Of a DNA stretch of 64,000 bases, positions 12,001 through 19,518 are shown one piece after another. The first letter of the stretch is position 1, and every line of letters begins with the position of its first letter. Below the pieces are notes generated by a model that ran no database searches, was not told where the DNA came from, and worked only from the letters and a program-made list of their open reading frames with translations. Source of the stretch: Ampelomyces quisqualis (Eukaryota; Ascomycota; Dothideomycetes; Pleosporales; Phaeosphaeriaceae); assembly GCA_018398575.1 (NCBI GenBank), contig JAGTXZ010000005.1, forward strand, positions 3,410,001 to 3,474,000, read 5' to 3'. Position numbers and translations under genes: made by a program.

Positions 12001-12162
12001 CAGTCTGTGGAGATCACAAAGGAAGGACAGGTGGTGAGGTGGAAGTATATGGAACGCTTCCCGTTCAGGTACTATCTTGTTGTCAGAGATGTTAGGGAGT
12101 TGCCGAGTGTGCTTGCTGGGGCGTTGAGGCAGTGGTTTGGCGAGGTTGCAGGGACCGGATAA
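1..12162 (+). CDS. MDN1: Midasin (ribosome-biogenesis AAA+ ATPase), 5'-truncated by window edge
   Basis: Dynein-like AAA+ ATPase that strips assembly factors (Ytm1, Rsa4) from pre-60S particles in nucleolus and nucleoplasm. The reading frame is open from base 1, so the N terminus lies outside the window; 4052 residues remain without an intron, against roughly 4900 in the whole family. The first residues are the tail of an AAA module (sensor-like NPATD and RSRF). Four Walker A motifs follow: GPTSSGKT (about residue 223), GETGCGKT (520), GNPGVGKT (905) and GPPGSGKT (1212), fitting AAA3 to AAA6. Matching Walker B motifs (LDELNL, LDEISL, LDEMNL) are present; the last module has LDNANL instead. 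A long helical linker is followed by an Asp/Glu-rich stretch at about 3200-3720, and then a C-terminal VWA/MIDAS domain with DDSKS near 3832, which binds the UBL domains of Ytm1 and Rsa4 in the family. Identity is very secure. Confidence 0.97.
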   Translation, partial: RVIAHPNFRVFAAMNPATDVGKKDLPPGIRSRFTELYVESPDGDEKSLRSIVEKYLGGDGTDQNIIRVAQDVTSLYLKIQEMAKSNRLVDGADQKAHFSLRTLTRTLSYARDIAPLSTLRRALYEGFHMSFLTFLGKASEDLVAPLISEHLFPQRGMVKKELGQPLRQPNDGRSYIAQGHYWLRQGVLPVQEQPHYIITAFVQRNMNNLIRAASTRRYPVLIQGPTSSGKTSMIEYLAKKSGNKFVRINNHEHTDLQEYLGSYVSGADGKLTFQEGILVKALREGHWIVLDELNLAPTDVLEALNRLLDDNRELLIPETQEVVRPHDDFMLFATQNPAGLYGGRKVLSRAFRNRFLELHFDDIPVEELTDILHRRTMIPESWCKRIVKVYQELSSLRQENRIFEQKSFATLRDLFRWAQRKADTIQDLANNGYMLLAERVRKEEERVAVKNVLETVMSRNGPKVVIDVEKMFTEDPSSGIASLIKAGTGVGTGVVWTRAMRRLFVLVAHALRNNEPVLLIGETGCGKTTVCQLLADEYHNQLHILNAHQNTETGDLIGAQRPIRNRAAIEEAIRTQVLDVFNIVKRLEFDPATLDLEHLLQMYDKLVKEAFNAIPTGHRQEIHANRIKAGALFEWADGSLVHAMKQGHYFLLDEISLADDSVLERLNSVLEPSRTLLLAEKGPNDSEITAADGFQFLATMNPGGDYGKKELSPALRNRFTEIWVPAMSDLDDVLQIVQSKLIPTAAHYAKVIVSFSQWFNDKYNTSVASSISIRDTLAWVSFLNSCPQDDPIFGVVHGAAMVFIDTLGANPAGLLAISQSSIQEERQTCLQYLSTLLQRDVTYIYLNAVGISSTDEKLQLGAFSIPKFSCTGLQTANFALEAPTTRSNAMRVVRALQLSKPILLEGNPGVGKTTLVTALAMAIGKPLTRLNLSEQTDLMDLFGSDVPVEGGAAGTFAWRDAPFLKAMKNGDWVLLDEMNLASQSVLEGLNAVLDHRGAVYVSELDQTFHKHQEFRVFAAQNPHHQGGGRKGLPASFVNRFTVVYADIFQPEDLTLICKKVFPSIDEAEVKKLIDFVAELDDQVVSRRSFGQLGAPWEFNLRDTMRWLQLLTSDELTGSARDFLDVVFAQRFRADSDRVRLLQLFESTYGSHGPRMTLFHNVSTRSIQVGLGVLTRGLATTRPDHTSALKVSQLGPMEALMVSVKQAWPVIIVGPPGSGKTAMIGQLASFAGADLVNFSMNADVDAMDLVGGYEQVDPLREVHRTMELFKEYLRRKIASTPQFLHAHVQLLERLHTNSVIMTEEIVSLSVSVAQVDSEASVLVNTFLMLLKNLQQHIDGARFQWVDGVLIRALEQGKWLVLDNANLCSSAVLDRLNSLLEPNGYLSINEHSMADGDARIVRPHANFRIFMTMDPRFGELSRAMRNRAVEVCLLEPAKAEFPTTPEYSLDSSMYRFRSFQQHEKNLDVTVEANFENLSFEDSELLKGFTKEAERGMLSSIGSSRAKGIQHDSTSSSTQPHASTLAVNDKVLHMAQFLSDAWTPQAQKLQRDIAIGTTLQSLPYHPLGNELAVNRSDATRSVGCWSASMYELMLDVYNMYQALQRLPSARLERRKEKQKLPAFLHAYVQALVKVIEGLWSSYRSSQQVHFSPLKPLRTLFWSFLALAQGTTFDRALFQTYLKMLTSVLPKTVEPVLPTLRDLNTTLAKQIAVFGSDVQLTTGLAMERIWRAFKPSTPKNLTQLKTVLELENLADRLDAVMWKSHLTLDEMAQIRERIASSLDLVRTDDVDATELLTGLSAAVIELEESTTEYDTIFTPYFETEFEGLCQFLDVAFCDHEATRLSYHSPSPTIVNMRAKASLLARRPTKLAAVAVGRSDQPSVHFAKLYRHLGLASHSAGAMALQGQFHISMLSKLHGADEVQLAQLGRFETELQVVSQQVALDASRITDDYVFATDRLYRDIHNQLYSSHCVDVCSDLHDGKVAFYDNAPICKLYRSMLEKGFSKCDRTSWTEFESWIHLGLFGLALYVPNYPHDPALRPMVERRMFNEERQGLNQALAALRQAQQDFTGQHTSFRIRQVESAIQQMGAEPPVPAIIRPEISELDNLQGEYTNLLSVIRPLMDESMTFEEAIEDATLSQNLSRITERLTESYRSYDDITDTVVGFLTCLSVGLVLGRKEKADREESNVNRSLAYMMRETPFFGRQRPILKSEYFLEALESGLGQGEHAIDVRWHVLNSLLILKSTDPSGFSSSASRSLLHNLFTSIYADWRKKLNQDQEKQAQNSSLYTYRGMDEETDEADPTLFPDYDADRDCQEKSTLIVAASRDHEIRLANIHAELFGKNRNASDSIKTLLQWSASELRHVSDGEAHRTRYEDSFPAIYLALERRMDALSTSGTGKTYNFYFDQNLAEAKHLITLIHRIQVRYRQIRNVWPEHATLSEVLRTCDETLQFRHVDPLAKLITKAEKLHAYMHEWQKVASKEYNTADLYDELTRLLVSWRQLELTTWARLFDLEVEKFRDDAKTWFFVAFETIIAASESTQDEESMSKHVKHLLDSLNGFFETTTLGQFEQRIKLLQQLHTHAAMRMEDVKAFRTLHSALGNFIAYHSRLQRPVQEALIKGRQNLEKEVNNVIKLASWKDTNIEALKQSAKTSHKKLSKWVRKFRKLLNKPVSSIMGTGLPDETHVLPSAVHTMVSAATDSGALDICARLSMWNERPARFKNLNITVNMMRSLASPSADAVDGAAYVENFVTELAASITELQKATPTTLTEENKETVQHLKTQKRRVYADTMKELRLMGVNPNLSVDTLVKQYDLSTVLSTLPLVQESSTLLGNAAEYYLHKSLNIMPQVRAVSKEHSSDLTPNDVAKSIGYLEGLLHITIRQRNTLSKASHYLQDTKVPTSLVGNISAAFHDKLSWVSKENVDATKDVQPNLRWLAAVLKAGSDLVSVQAKLSNTNELDGLIRAMQQCVATFEDLAERYDQLPTFPLNVQSEAHSLLGDAVKFHLKEIHAMFNDWMHNYGMANVVLRHIYWFHFSYPETQPSSFLESSRIALETQSQEIFSALDLVLGSMQDVEAALKGVPSSTEDTSWLVKEEQAVSAAIHALHAPQISTAVQTLLDKVQYLYEDANLQTIAALFASVQPILDQYVASHEYLVKRFDNLHLATANLLHRLSKSFIQIGTNGFCQPPEKSADQQKGQNEKLEEGTGLGAGEGAEDISKDIEDDEDLEDLAQEKGEREGSIGENEDAVDMGDQEMEGETEEVGEKEDKGDESGEEGDDDVQSEVGSVDDLGPSAVDEKMWDEGGKEDNAKDKEGKEDVGTENQEEQVAAEQKEKEKEKNGEDGEEKDNTEGEEDEGMDMEGEDQEENVGVGETEKMDPRAKEEELLDLPEDLNMDGQEDEGKDDDELDNMDMGDDLPEDEMNEPDAGAQPDTVDDEIDLKEEGEEEKETTGHIGDEEQPPEDQEDKGEEPIDDEVVPLPADNMPEDEARDTKDTDQTDPNADAGAGNEANEEAHKNQQDQASASAANQDDGQEGDAPEKKQETIAEDGTLGQTAQCDAGGRGEQPEESRDTQSFKKLGDVLEKWYNQQKQISEAREKEETQAQQIDKEVDMADADFEHLPDEETQADTQALGTATEEQATALDHDMALPINDENKMPTRPEDEDQGLVDAEKDTDMQDAENAQDAAQEDQQPSNAAEGQPQAFVGEQKPYAPDEDEDMEDAQPIDDDPSDTSSVHSVEAQLELTHLEATIITPDTARAMWLAHEAATHSLSQQLTEHLRLILAPTLATKLRGDFRTGKRLNLKRIIPYIASGYKRDKIWLRRSQPSKRSYQIMIALDDSKSMAESGASNLALKTLTLVTKSLAMLEVGEVSVVGFGDQVNVAHNFDKPFTSEAGVRVFEQFGFNAAKTNVRGLVDRSLELFRDARSTGSSSSGEDLWQLMLIVSDGICDAHAEIQRLVRKAQEDRVMIVFIIIDSTAPSPTAAPVPAPVVKEKEKDKTSILDLQSVEITKEGQVVRWKYMERFPFRYYLVVRDVRELPSVLAGALRQWFGEVAGTG

Positions 12163-12349
12163 TGGAGTCAAGTGGTGTTTGTAGCATTTCTTCACCAGCG
12201 TTCTTCGAGGGCATTAGTGTAGTGGGGCTGTCATATAGCACAACTGGCGTTTGAGTGTGATTGTTGGTTTTATTAGGATGTACATAGTGAAGTGTGACCT
12301 TTTTATCTTGCGCACTCGCGGCACTGCCCGCGTTGAATGCCATTCAGTC

Positions 12350-12717
12350 TCAATTTGCCAGTGAGCCTGCGCCCTGTTGCTTGCAGTAGTAGTTGAGCTC
12401 GTCACCGCCGATATGCCATGCATCAGAATGGCAGACATTGAGGTTGCCGACAACTTTCTGTGGCATGTGTCAGCTTTCAATAATCGTAATTCAACTATGT
12501 TGAATCAACGTGCCATTGTACAGTCTGGGCACACATCCCATTGCTTGCCGCCCGTGTTTCGATGCAGGTATGAATTGCAGGCAGATATTGTTGCGGCAGC
12601 GTTGTATACATTTTGGCCGCCGATCTTGTTGAAGCATACGCCATCCGAGTGCAGATCGGCGCTGGCGAAAGGAGTGATTAGGACACAAAGAGCAAGGAAG
12701 GCGGATGAGGCGCGCAT
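12350..12717 (-). CDS. Small cysteine-rich secreted protein with GC-AG intron
   Basis: Two exons, 12717-12514 and 12457-12350, give a 103-residue protein. Residues 1-20 are a clear signal peptide (MRASSAF...PFASA). The mature part has six cysteines (GVC, SAC, CPDC, NVC, YYC) and the strings CPDCT and HIGGDE, which I recall from small secreted proteins of many ascomycetes. The intron 12513-12458 (56 bp) starts GCACGT instead of GT, has a CTGAC branch site and ends CACAG. This join keeps phase 0 and links CPDCTM to the NVCHSDAWHIGGDE segment; GT donors nearby lose CPDC, give a stop, or need a poor acceptor. It converges on midasin, with stops about 190 bp apart. Function unknown; apoplastic effector-like by size and cysteine content only. 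Confidence 0.7.
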
Positions 12718-13176
12718 GATGGAGAAGATATCTGATCAAGTGACGAAGCGAGCGTAGAAATTAGTAGAAAAGAAGATGGTAAAGACTGTAAAGTGGTAAA
12801 GACTGGAGGTCGGTGTCCTCTACACACTGGTGTACGCTCGCTATTTGACTTGCTTCCATTGCTGCTTCAGACCACTCCTTTTCTCTGGTACAAAAAGAAC
12901 GGGGTCGGACGGGAAGAGGCTCGCCACAACTTCGGGCAAAATGTGGCGAACATCACATGTTTTTGAAACACGGTTATAAGCAGACGTGGCCACGATCAAC
13001 CATGTTCCACGAATGGGGTCCGCATGCGAACTGACATGTTCATGCCCGGAGTTTGCCAAGAGAGACAGGGTCAGTTCTGCACGTCATGACCGCTTGAACG
13101 ATCGTTCGGAGATGCTGCAGCCAAGCGCGGCTAGAGTGTGTCGTGCATGGGGGGAGACGTTGTCTACTTCGTATTG
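12718..13176. other. Intergenic, no gene seen
   Basis: Upstream flank of the small secreted gene on the minus strand. Only short frames without signal peptide or recognisable motifs were seen. It ends at the left arm of the inverted-repeat element that begins at 13177. Confidence 0.6.
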
Positions 13177-13474
13177 CCCACCCCTATTAGAGCAGTTACC
13201 CACCCATTCAAGACACCGCCAAGGCTAGAAGAGCTGACCATCTCAAGTGATTCTAGCCACATGCTCGCATTTAGCCAGGCGCGAAGCCCTAAAATTGTAA
13301 TTTTGAAGAAGTCTGAACTTCGCTGTTGAATCTGCACCCTAACAAAGACCTTAGAAGTTAAGCTTTTAACACTAATCTATTCAACACAATTAAACCATTC
13401 TCTTGGTGTATTGATGTTATGACATATTTCTATCATGTGGGTGAAGGGTGGGTAACTTTGCTTATAGGGGTGGG
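13177..13474. mobile_element. 298-bp MITE-like element with 29-bp terminal inverted repeats
   Basis: The left arm 13177-13205 begins CCCACCCCTATTAG and ends TTACCCACCC. The right arm 13446-13474, reverse-complemented, begins CCCACCCCTATAAG and also ends TTACCCACCC, so the 29-bp arms match at about 25 positions. The interior is AT-richer and non-coding. Size, non-autonomy and terminal inverted repeats fit a MITE; no clean target-site duplication can be fixed (a TA lies near each end). It sits about 410 bp before the start codon of the secreted protein gene at 13884. Confidence 0.65.
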
Positions 13475-13883
13475 TAACAAGTTCTCCCGTGCATGGGTGT
13501 TTTGCATGAAGAACGGTTGTCGAACCCGAAACCATAAATTACCGAACAGGGCCACCTGCCACGGCTATTTGGCCGGGGGGAACAATCCGCAGCAGTGGTT
13601 TTACGTCCTTGGGATATACATACTGAGCGCTGGTACCATAGGTTCGGTCCGATGGACCCCTAACTTGCGTTTGAGATTCTCTGCAATGGCAGCTTGGTGT
13701 GGACATGACATGGCGTGAAGTGTCGAGATGAGTTTTCAGCAGAAGTGTTTGTATGTAAATGCTTTGGAGTCGGCGCTGTTCAACACGATCATTACGCAGC
13801 ATCCGTCGTGTCTAATACACTACAAGTCACTCATTACTACCATCACTACTACACTCGTTACTACACTCGCCTAAATTAGCATC

Positions 13884-14630
13884 ATGTTCTTTTCAATACC
13901 CTTTGTTGGTGCTCTTCTCTTCATTTCCAGCACCACTTTGGTCTCTGCCGCTCCAGCTCCCATCACCGTCAGCGCAGACGATGTAATCCTTTACGGCAAT
14001 GGACGCCTCTCAGTCATGAAGCGCTCTGATCTCACTGAACTCGAGGCCGCACGCAACGCTGGCACCACACCCCCAAAGCCCAGCTATCTCGATGACAGCC
14101 TTGTCACATTCACTGGCAACGAGACCAACGCGCACCAAACGCAGCGCCTGCAGAGACGCGATACACAACTCATCATCCCCGCTCCAAACTTCCGCTTCCT
14201 AGGCTGGGACGTCCAGATGAGCCAGGTCGTCAAAGGTGCACCGACGTCCATCTCCGTGGCCTCAGGATTCGCAATCAGTAACTCCATCTCGGTGGGTGTT
14301 AGCAGCGAGCTATCGCTCGTCAAAGATTTCCTCAGCGTTTCGATGTCTGTCGACTACAGCCAATCGTGGGAGAGTAGCCAGTCCCAAACATTCGAGGCTT
14401 CTGTACCAGAAGGCAAATACGGTGCATTTGTCAGCAACCCCTGGACAACCCGTGCGAGTGGAAATGTCTGGACAGGCACTATTGGTGGAGAAGGTAGCTT
14501 GACGTACTATCAGGGTGATTCGTTTGAGTCGAAGAAGTTTGACACCATGGAGTGGGTGGATGGAGTCATAAGCTTGTGTACGGGCGATGGGTTTCCGTTG
14601 AAGAGGTGTTTGGGTGAGGGTACTTTGTAG
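13884..14630 (+). CDS. Secreted effector-like protein (resembles Celp0028-type proteins)
   Basis: Single-exon gene for 248 residues with a signal peptide (MFFSIPFVGALLF...VSAAPAP). A probable propeptide ends at a dibasic LQRRDT site (around residue 90). The mature domain contains LGWDVQMSQVVKGAP, a repetitive beta-rich region of Ser/Val (GFAISNSISVGVSSELSLVKDFLSVS), PEGKYGAFVSNPWTTR and the C-terminal tail CTGDGFPLKRCLGEGTL, with two cysteines likely paired. From memory this layout matches fungal proteins annotated 'Celp0028 effector like'; the resemblance is recalled, not searched. The start is the first ATG before the signal peptide. Role in host interaction is inference. Confidence 0.8.
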   Translation: MFFSIPFVGALLFISSTTLVSAAPAPITVSADDVILYGNGRLSVMKRSDLTELEAARNAGTTPPKPSYLDDSLVTFTGNETNAHQTQRLQRRDTQLIIPAPNFRFLGWDVQMSQVVKGAPTSISVASGFAISNSISVGVSSELSLVKDFLSVSMSVDYSQSWESSQSQTFEASVPEGKYGAFVSNPWTTRASGNVWTGTIGGEGSLTYYQGDSFESKKFDTMEWVDGVISLCTGDGFPLKRCLGEGTL

Positions 14631-14888
14631 GCAAGATGAGTTTCAAGTTTGCCACGAGGCAGGGGAGTCATCGTCAGTCAGTCATGTCTTTGTCGACTGC
14701 TGTATCGCAGCTTCTTATCACACGAGACAACTAATGATATTCGTTAAGAATGTAAGGTTGATTATAGCGAATTGAAGTCTTGAAGATCCTGCACAGAGTT
14801 ATCTGAATGTCTTCAGGTGAGTACTTGAGCAATTTTAGTCTCTTACTTGACGTATCTACCCACAAACTTGCCAAACGTTGATCTACAT

Positions 14889-15559
14889 CTACTCTCCACA
14901 TCCTAAGAATTCAAAATATCGATCACTGCCATGTCTCTTATGTGATAATATACCACGCCGCCTCACATTCCTCTGCCACGCTATATTATCCCACTCATCA
15001 TCTGGGCGATCTTCTAGGTCTACCACCCTTAGCTCTGGACTTGAATATGGGTCCCAAGATTTGTGCATTGGATCTTCAAGCTCGCCTTTCACCATTGCTT
15101 CTATCACGCCGTCAAGCCACGTTTCCACGCGCCGTGCTTTGGGCAAAGATTTCTCGTGAAGGACTTTGTGCTGGTCGAACTTGCGCTTAGTGAGGAAAGA
15201 GGGTGAGGAAGCAGTATTCGGTGAAAGGGTGCTGGGTCGTGATCTAATGCGATCAGGTTGTAGGTGGTCTGCATAACGTTGTGCACAAGGAATTGGTTAG
15301 TCAGTGTCTGTTTTCGAGATGATGAGTAGCCTACAGAGTTTCTCGAAAGCCTCGCTGCTCTGGTGGTTGACTCATTCACGCCAGAATTTGCTGATAGGAG
15401 GACTGAGTAGGATGTATCGAAAGTGTGCGAGGAGAAGCGTAAGAGTGTTATCAGTACGAGAGTAGAGGCTGGGATGTTCTTGCGATCGCTAATAGTAGGG
15501 CTTGTGAATGATAATTTGAAACTTGCAAATAACTAACGAACGATTGAAGCGACTGTCAT
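14889..15559 (-). pseudogene. Small hypothetical gene interrupted by an in-frame TGA
   Basis: Best model: exons 15559-15542, 15488-15335 and 15268-14889, with introns of 53 and 66 bp (donors GTTCGT and GTAGGC, acceptors TATTAG and ATGCAG, a CTAAC branch in the second). The phases join to a 184-codon frame. Exon 3 is protein-like (PKARRVETWLDGVIEAM, then RPDDEWDNIAWQRN). Exon 2 reads ...SPPISKFWRE, then TGA at 15374-15372, then VNHQSSEAFEKLY in the same frame. The stop falls where Trp would be natural (TGG to TGA), so the gene looks recently broken; an assembly error or a different exon structure is possible. Function unknown. Confidence 0.42.
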
Positions 15560-16098
15560 TCGGCCGCGAGGCAGTCCATGAGCTTCTATGCAGTGACGGT
15601 CGATCTTGTCACTGACCTCCCATTCTTACGTCGAAGCCTTCAATAGCGGACGTGTTAGTGCCAACCAGACAAGGGGGCCTTGGCTGATCAAGGAGCCGCC
15701 GTCTCGGTTATGGGACCGGTAACTAGACCGTTTGCCCGGGTTAAGCAAACTTGACGATTCCGTCGGCGTGGTTCTGGTCCTCTCCTTGATCCCGCAAACG
15801 AGCTTTGTAGTCATAGCTAAGCTGAGCTGAATGGGGGTGTTGCCAACCTCTGGCATCTCTCGAGTTGGAACTTAAGCATCTTAGTCTCTTCACTGATCCG
15901 TGTTTGGCGCTGATGGAGGCTCCTGATAATTGAACACAGCATGTCTACGTCATAGTGCACGTACCTGTAGACCGCCAACTGCCTTGAACCATCGCCCCTC
16001 CCTTCGCGACAAGCCATCAGCTAATACTCACCGGACCGCACTAATTCCTACCAAAACACGTTCATCTCTTCATCCAAGCCAAGATACGCCATCCAATT
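15560..16098. other. Divergent intergenic region, no gene seen
   Basis: 539 bp between the broken minus-strand gene and the kelch gene. I see no convincing coding sequence or repeat; it should hold the kelch promoter. Confidence 0.55.
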
Positions 16099-17441
16099 AT
16101 GGCAGAAATCGCAGCAGGTGCTTACATTGCTTCTGAAGTTGTCGAGCATGGGGCTCAGGCAGGCTATGCGGCATACCTCGTATCGAAACCTACATTACCG
16201 CTGAAAGCTACATTCACAAGAATTGCAACAGCAAGTGATGATCACACTCAGTGCGTCAGATCATACGGCAAGTTTTCCTGGCTGACATTGTCAGCCGTTC
16301 ATTAGCGCGCTCGCACCACACAGTGACGGTCGTCGCCAACAAAGCCTACATATTTGGTGGTACTACTTCGGACAGCCTTCTAGCAAGCAACGATATGCAT
16401 GCAGTCACCGTCCAACATTCTGGCTTGCCAGATATGGATTATGGTTTGATCCCAGCACTGCCAACTGTCGAAGGTGGAAAGGTGCCGGACCCACGAAGTA
16501 GTCATGCGGCATGCGCGTTCCACGGTAACATTGCTGTCTATGGTGGTAACGACGAGCACGGTGAGCTCATCGATGAGAGGTCGTCCTTGTGGCTCTGGAG
16601 CCCAGAGCGCAAGACTTGGGATCTTCTGGAACCTACAAAAGGAGACAGCAGTCCAGGACCACGACGGAACGCGAGACTATTCGACCACGACGCGAGCATG
16701 ATTCTTTATGGTGGCTATGACGCGACAGGCGATGCTGCATCAGATTTGTGGAGCTTCGACGTTGCTTCAAAGACGTGGACACAGCTCCCAACTGCACCGG
16801 TGGCGACATCGAATGCAGCGTTGGCAAACGGACAGCTATATCTTATTTCGAGCTCCGATCCTGTTAGCGGCCAGCTTCATCATCTTGGCGTTTCATTGCC
16901 GGTCCGGGAGATGTCTTGGGAGTCATTCACGTTTCCGGCCAACCCATTGGCCCCAGGTCCTCGCGCGCGCCACGACGGTGCCTTCCTTCCACTGACAACT
17001 GGATGGGGACGCAACTACATGACTTATCTGCTTGGTGCTCGGGACGACTCGACCCCGACTCAGGAATTGAGTGATAAAGATAGGTCTAAAGACGCCGACG
17101 AAGCCACTCAATTCAGCGACACTTGGGCGCTACAGATTCCATCAAGCGACCTCGATGCTAGACCTGCGTGGTCATTGAAGAACGCTATCAAGCCTGCGAA
17201 GATCAAAGACGCTATTCGACACGTTATTGGTGCTGAGACTGGCTACCTTGCGTGGGCTGAGGCGGTAGTACAGTTGCCGTCAGAGAAGCAACTCGAGGAA
17301 GAGGACGGCAAGCTACATCCTGGTCCCAGAGCCTTCTTTGGCGCGGACGTCATGGAGAATGGACACAGTGTAGTGTTCTGGGGTGGCATCGACGCGAGGG
17401 GCCAGAGAATTGGGGATGGATGGATCGTGAAGTTTGAATAG
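16099..17441 (+). CDS. Kelch-repeat beta-propeller protein
   Basis: Exons 16099-16250 and 16295-17441 encode 432 residues. The 44-bp intron (GTGCGT ... GCTGAC ... TCAG) joins in phase 2 and links ...SDDHT to the RSLARSHHTV segment. Kelch blades are marked by the Gly-Gly signatures AYIFGGT, IAVYGGN, SMILYGGY and VVFWGGI and by paired Trp residues such as LWLWSPERKTWDLL and LWSFDVASKTWTQL, giving roughly five to six blades. No signal peptide, membrane segment or partner domain was seen. Kelch propellers are usually protein-interaction scaffolds; close fungal copies are often annotated galactose oxidase-like, but no Cys/Tyr copper site is apparent. Specific role unknown. Confidence 0.85.
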
Positions 17442-18732
17442 GTTTATGAGGCATGTCTCAGCATCGTACGCTCATCTGATCTCATTTACAGAAGAAAAGT
17501 TTGTCGGATTTGCGAAAATGACATAGCAAACCCCTTCAGCCACTGAGCGTCTCGAGAGTTCATACTTGCTTGGACAAGCAAGTAAGCAGAACTCATGCTC
17601 AATAAGTCGAGACCTCGATTTTCAGCTACAAGTAGTGGTCTTGATGCATTATCGCCACAGTGCCACACTAGCCAGCTGCCGGCTTTCGGACACTTCGGAG
17701 TGGCAAGAGCAGGAACAATGTACTACCAGAAGGTCTTTGCTGGACTTGATCAAGATATGTACCGACTCTTAATATTACTTACGTACACAAGTGTATTTCT
17801 TCCCTCTAGTCCCACAGAATGCTCCCATATATATCCAACTATCCACCAAATTGACTCCCAATATACTCCAAATCAAGCTTTATTATAAGAAGGCTCCGCT
17901 GTGGCACGGTGTGCGTGAATCTAGCCTTCACCAGTCGCTTTGGTGCGACATCGTGTGCGAGGGAACGTTGAGTTCAGTGCTAACGTCCTCTCTTCCATTA
18001 CTTGCCATGAAAATTGATAGCGAGGACTTTAAATACTGCACGATATGCATTTTGCTTTCCTAGTCCGCTCGAGGCATTTCGCACACTGCGTCGCGCCAGC
18101 TGGTCCAGTGCTCAATTTTATCCTTGCCTATCGCCATAGCTCTGTAAGAGAGCTGCTGGAAGTGTTTTCTGGACAGATGTAGTTAGATCCTCAGAGAATA
18201 GAAGCTATGGATCGACGTTGGCCCAAAGATCGTGGAGCGTTCGGTGAAGATGGTGCAACACATGTGAGAAAAAGGTGTGTACAGTTAGCTAATCTACAGA
18301 GCTTCAGGTAAAGTATGCTGCGTCTGAGGCTTGCGCGCAAAATTTCATGTCCGTCATTGAAGTCTTTCCGACTCTTGCCCTCTTTGCCTTTAATAAGGGG
18401 CCTAATAGCTTGTTTTCTTAGGGCGTGAGGTGCGATTCCTTGCCCCGAGTTAATCTGACTCGAGGAATACCTCTCTTGGCCTGATTTACCTGCGGCATTT
18501 CACCGAGATAATGGCATTGGGTTGTCTAAGGTCGTATCACTAGCAGAAGCGATGCAAAGATCTTTCACTGTCGATGTAGGATATCTACAAGCCGTGAGCT
18601 AGCGTTGAACAGAGTGGCCGAGTTTATTAACGTAGCCACCCAAACTCTGACTTCTAGGCTGGATAGGTAGTGAAGTTTGAGGGAGTGCTTGGAGAATTGG
18701 AGGAGACTAGAGTAGTGTCGTTGCGGGAAACC
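17442..18732. other. Intergenic 1.3 kb, no gene seen
   Basis: Several frames below 100 residues occur, but none has protein-like composition, a signal peptide or splice partners. It contains the kelch 3' flank and ends at the inverted-repeat element. Confidence 0.5.
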
Positions 18733-19288
18733 TACGGAGGACTCTAAGCAGGTGGTCCGCCAAAACTTTCTTAACAGCTCAATATCGCTTCGCAATTTCG
18801 GAACTAAGTCACTGACCTCTATATAATTAGCTATATAGCAGTATAGTTTTATAGGCTTACTTCGTTAAACTATCTTTAGTCAAAATTTTAGTTTATTTAA
18901 GACTATAGTATGTACAGTAAGGAGGTAGGTAAAATACATTTAGTATTACATTTAAATAATTAGCTAGGGTAGTAGTTATTTCTTTTCTAACTGCTAATAG
19001 GTTACGTACTACTTTGTACACTACGTCTAATACTTACTGTTACATTACACATATTATAATTGTAAATGAGATACAAAATTTACTACATAAAATTTACTAC
19101 ATAAAATTTACTACATAAAATTTACTACATAAAATTTACTACATAAAATTTACTACATAAAATTTACTTAGGTAGATACCTACAACTATATTACTGTACA
19201 GCCAGTTTTCTGTAGGCAAGGAGTTTCTAAAAGTTAAGTCCGAAACTCTATTTAGTTTCAGCGGACCACCCGCTCATGGTCCTCCGTA
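18733..19288. mobile_element. TA-flanked, non-autonomous DNA transposon-like element (556 bp)
   Basis: Immediately inside a TA at each end (18733-18734 and 19287-19288) lie imperfect 32-bp terminal inverted repeats. Both start CGGAGGAC and contain GGTGGTCCGC and AAAC, with about 26 of 32 positions equal and five of the six differences being transitions. TA duplication plus such arms fits the Tc1/mariner/pogo superfamily, abundant in fungi. The interior is strongly AT-rich, full of TA steps and has no open frame, as expected for a RIP-mutated or deletion derivative. The right end lies 230 bp before ALG5. Confidence 0.7.
19075..19172. repeat. 14-bp tandem repeat, seven copies
   Basis: The unit AAAATTTACTACAT is repeated six times exactly from 19075 to 19158, with a seventh diverging copy to 19172. 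It lies inside the TA-flanked element and is perfect despite AT-rich, decayed surroundings, implying recent slippage expansion. Confidence 0.95.
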
Positions 19289-19518
19289 GAAACCCAGCCC
19301 GGAAGATGACGTTCCTCCGACAGCCGAAGCTACGTCAGCTTCCACGTTGCATCTTCAGACCCCATTGGCTGCTCATAACTACGCGTCCTTTCACTCTACA
19401 TTCCTCCGTCACACTTCAATTTGCCAGTTCTGGAGCGATCTGCTTCGATTGTCAATGTCGATAGCTTCCCGCAGGTAGCACGTGCCATTAGACGCCCGCT
19501 TGGGCCCCATCATCCGCC

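Noticed and set aside
15104..15379. 91-residue minus-strand frame starting MNESTTRAARLS
   Set aside because: It runs through a good intron and continues in a frame that does not match the protein-like exon 3; the three-exon model with one TGA explains the region better.
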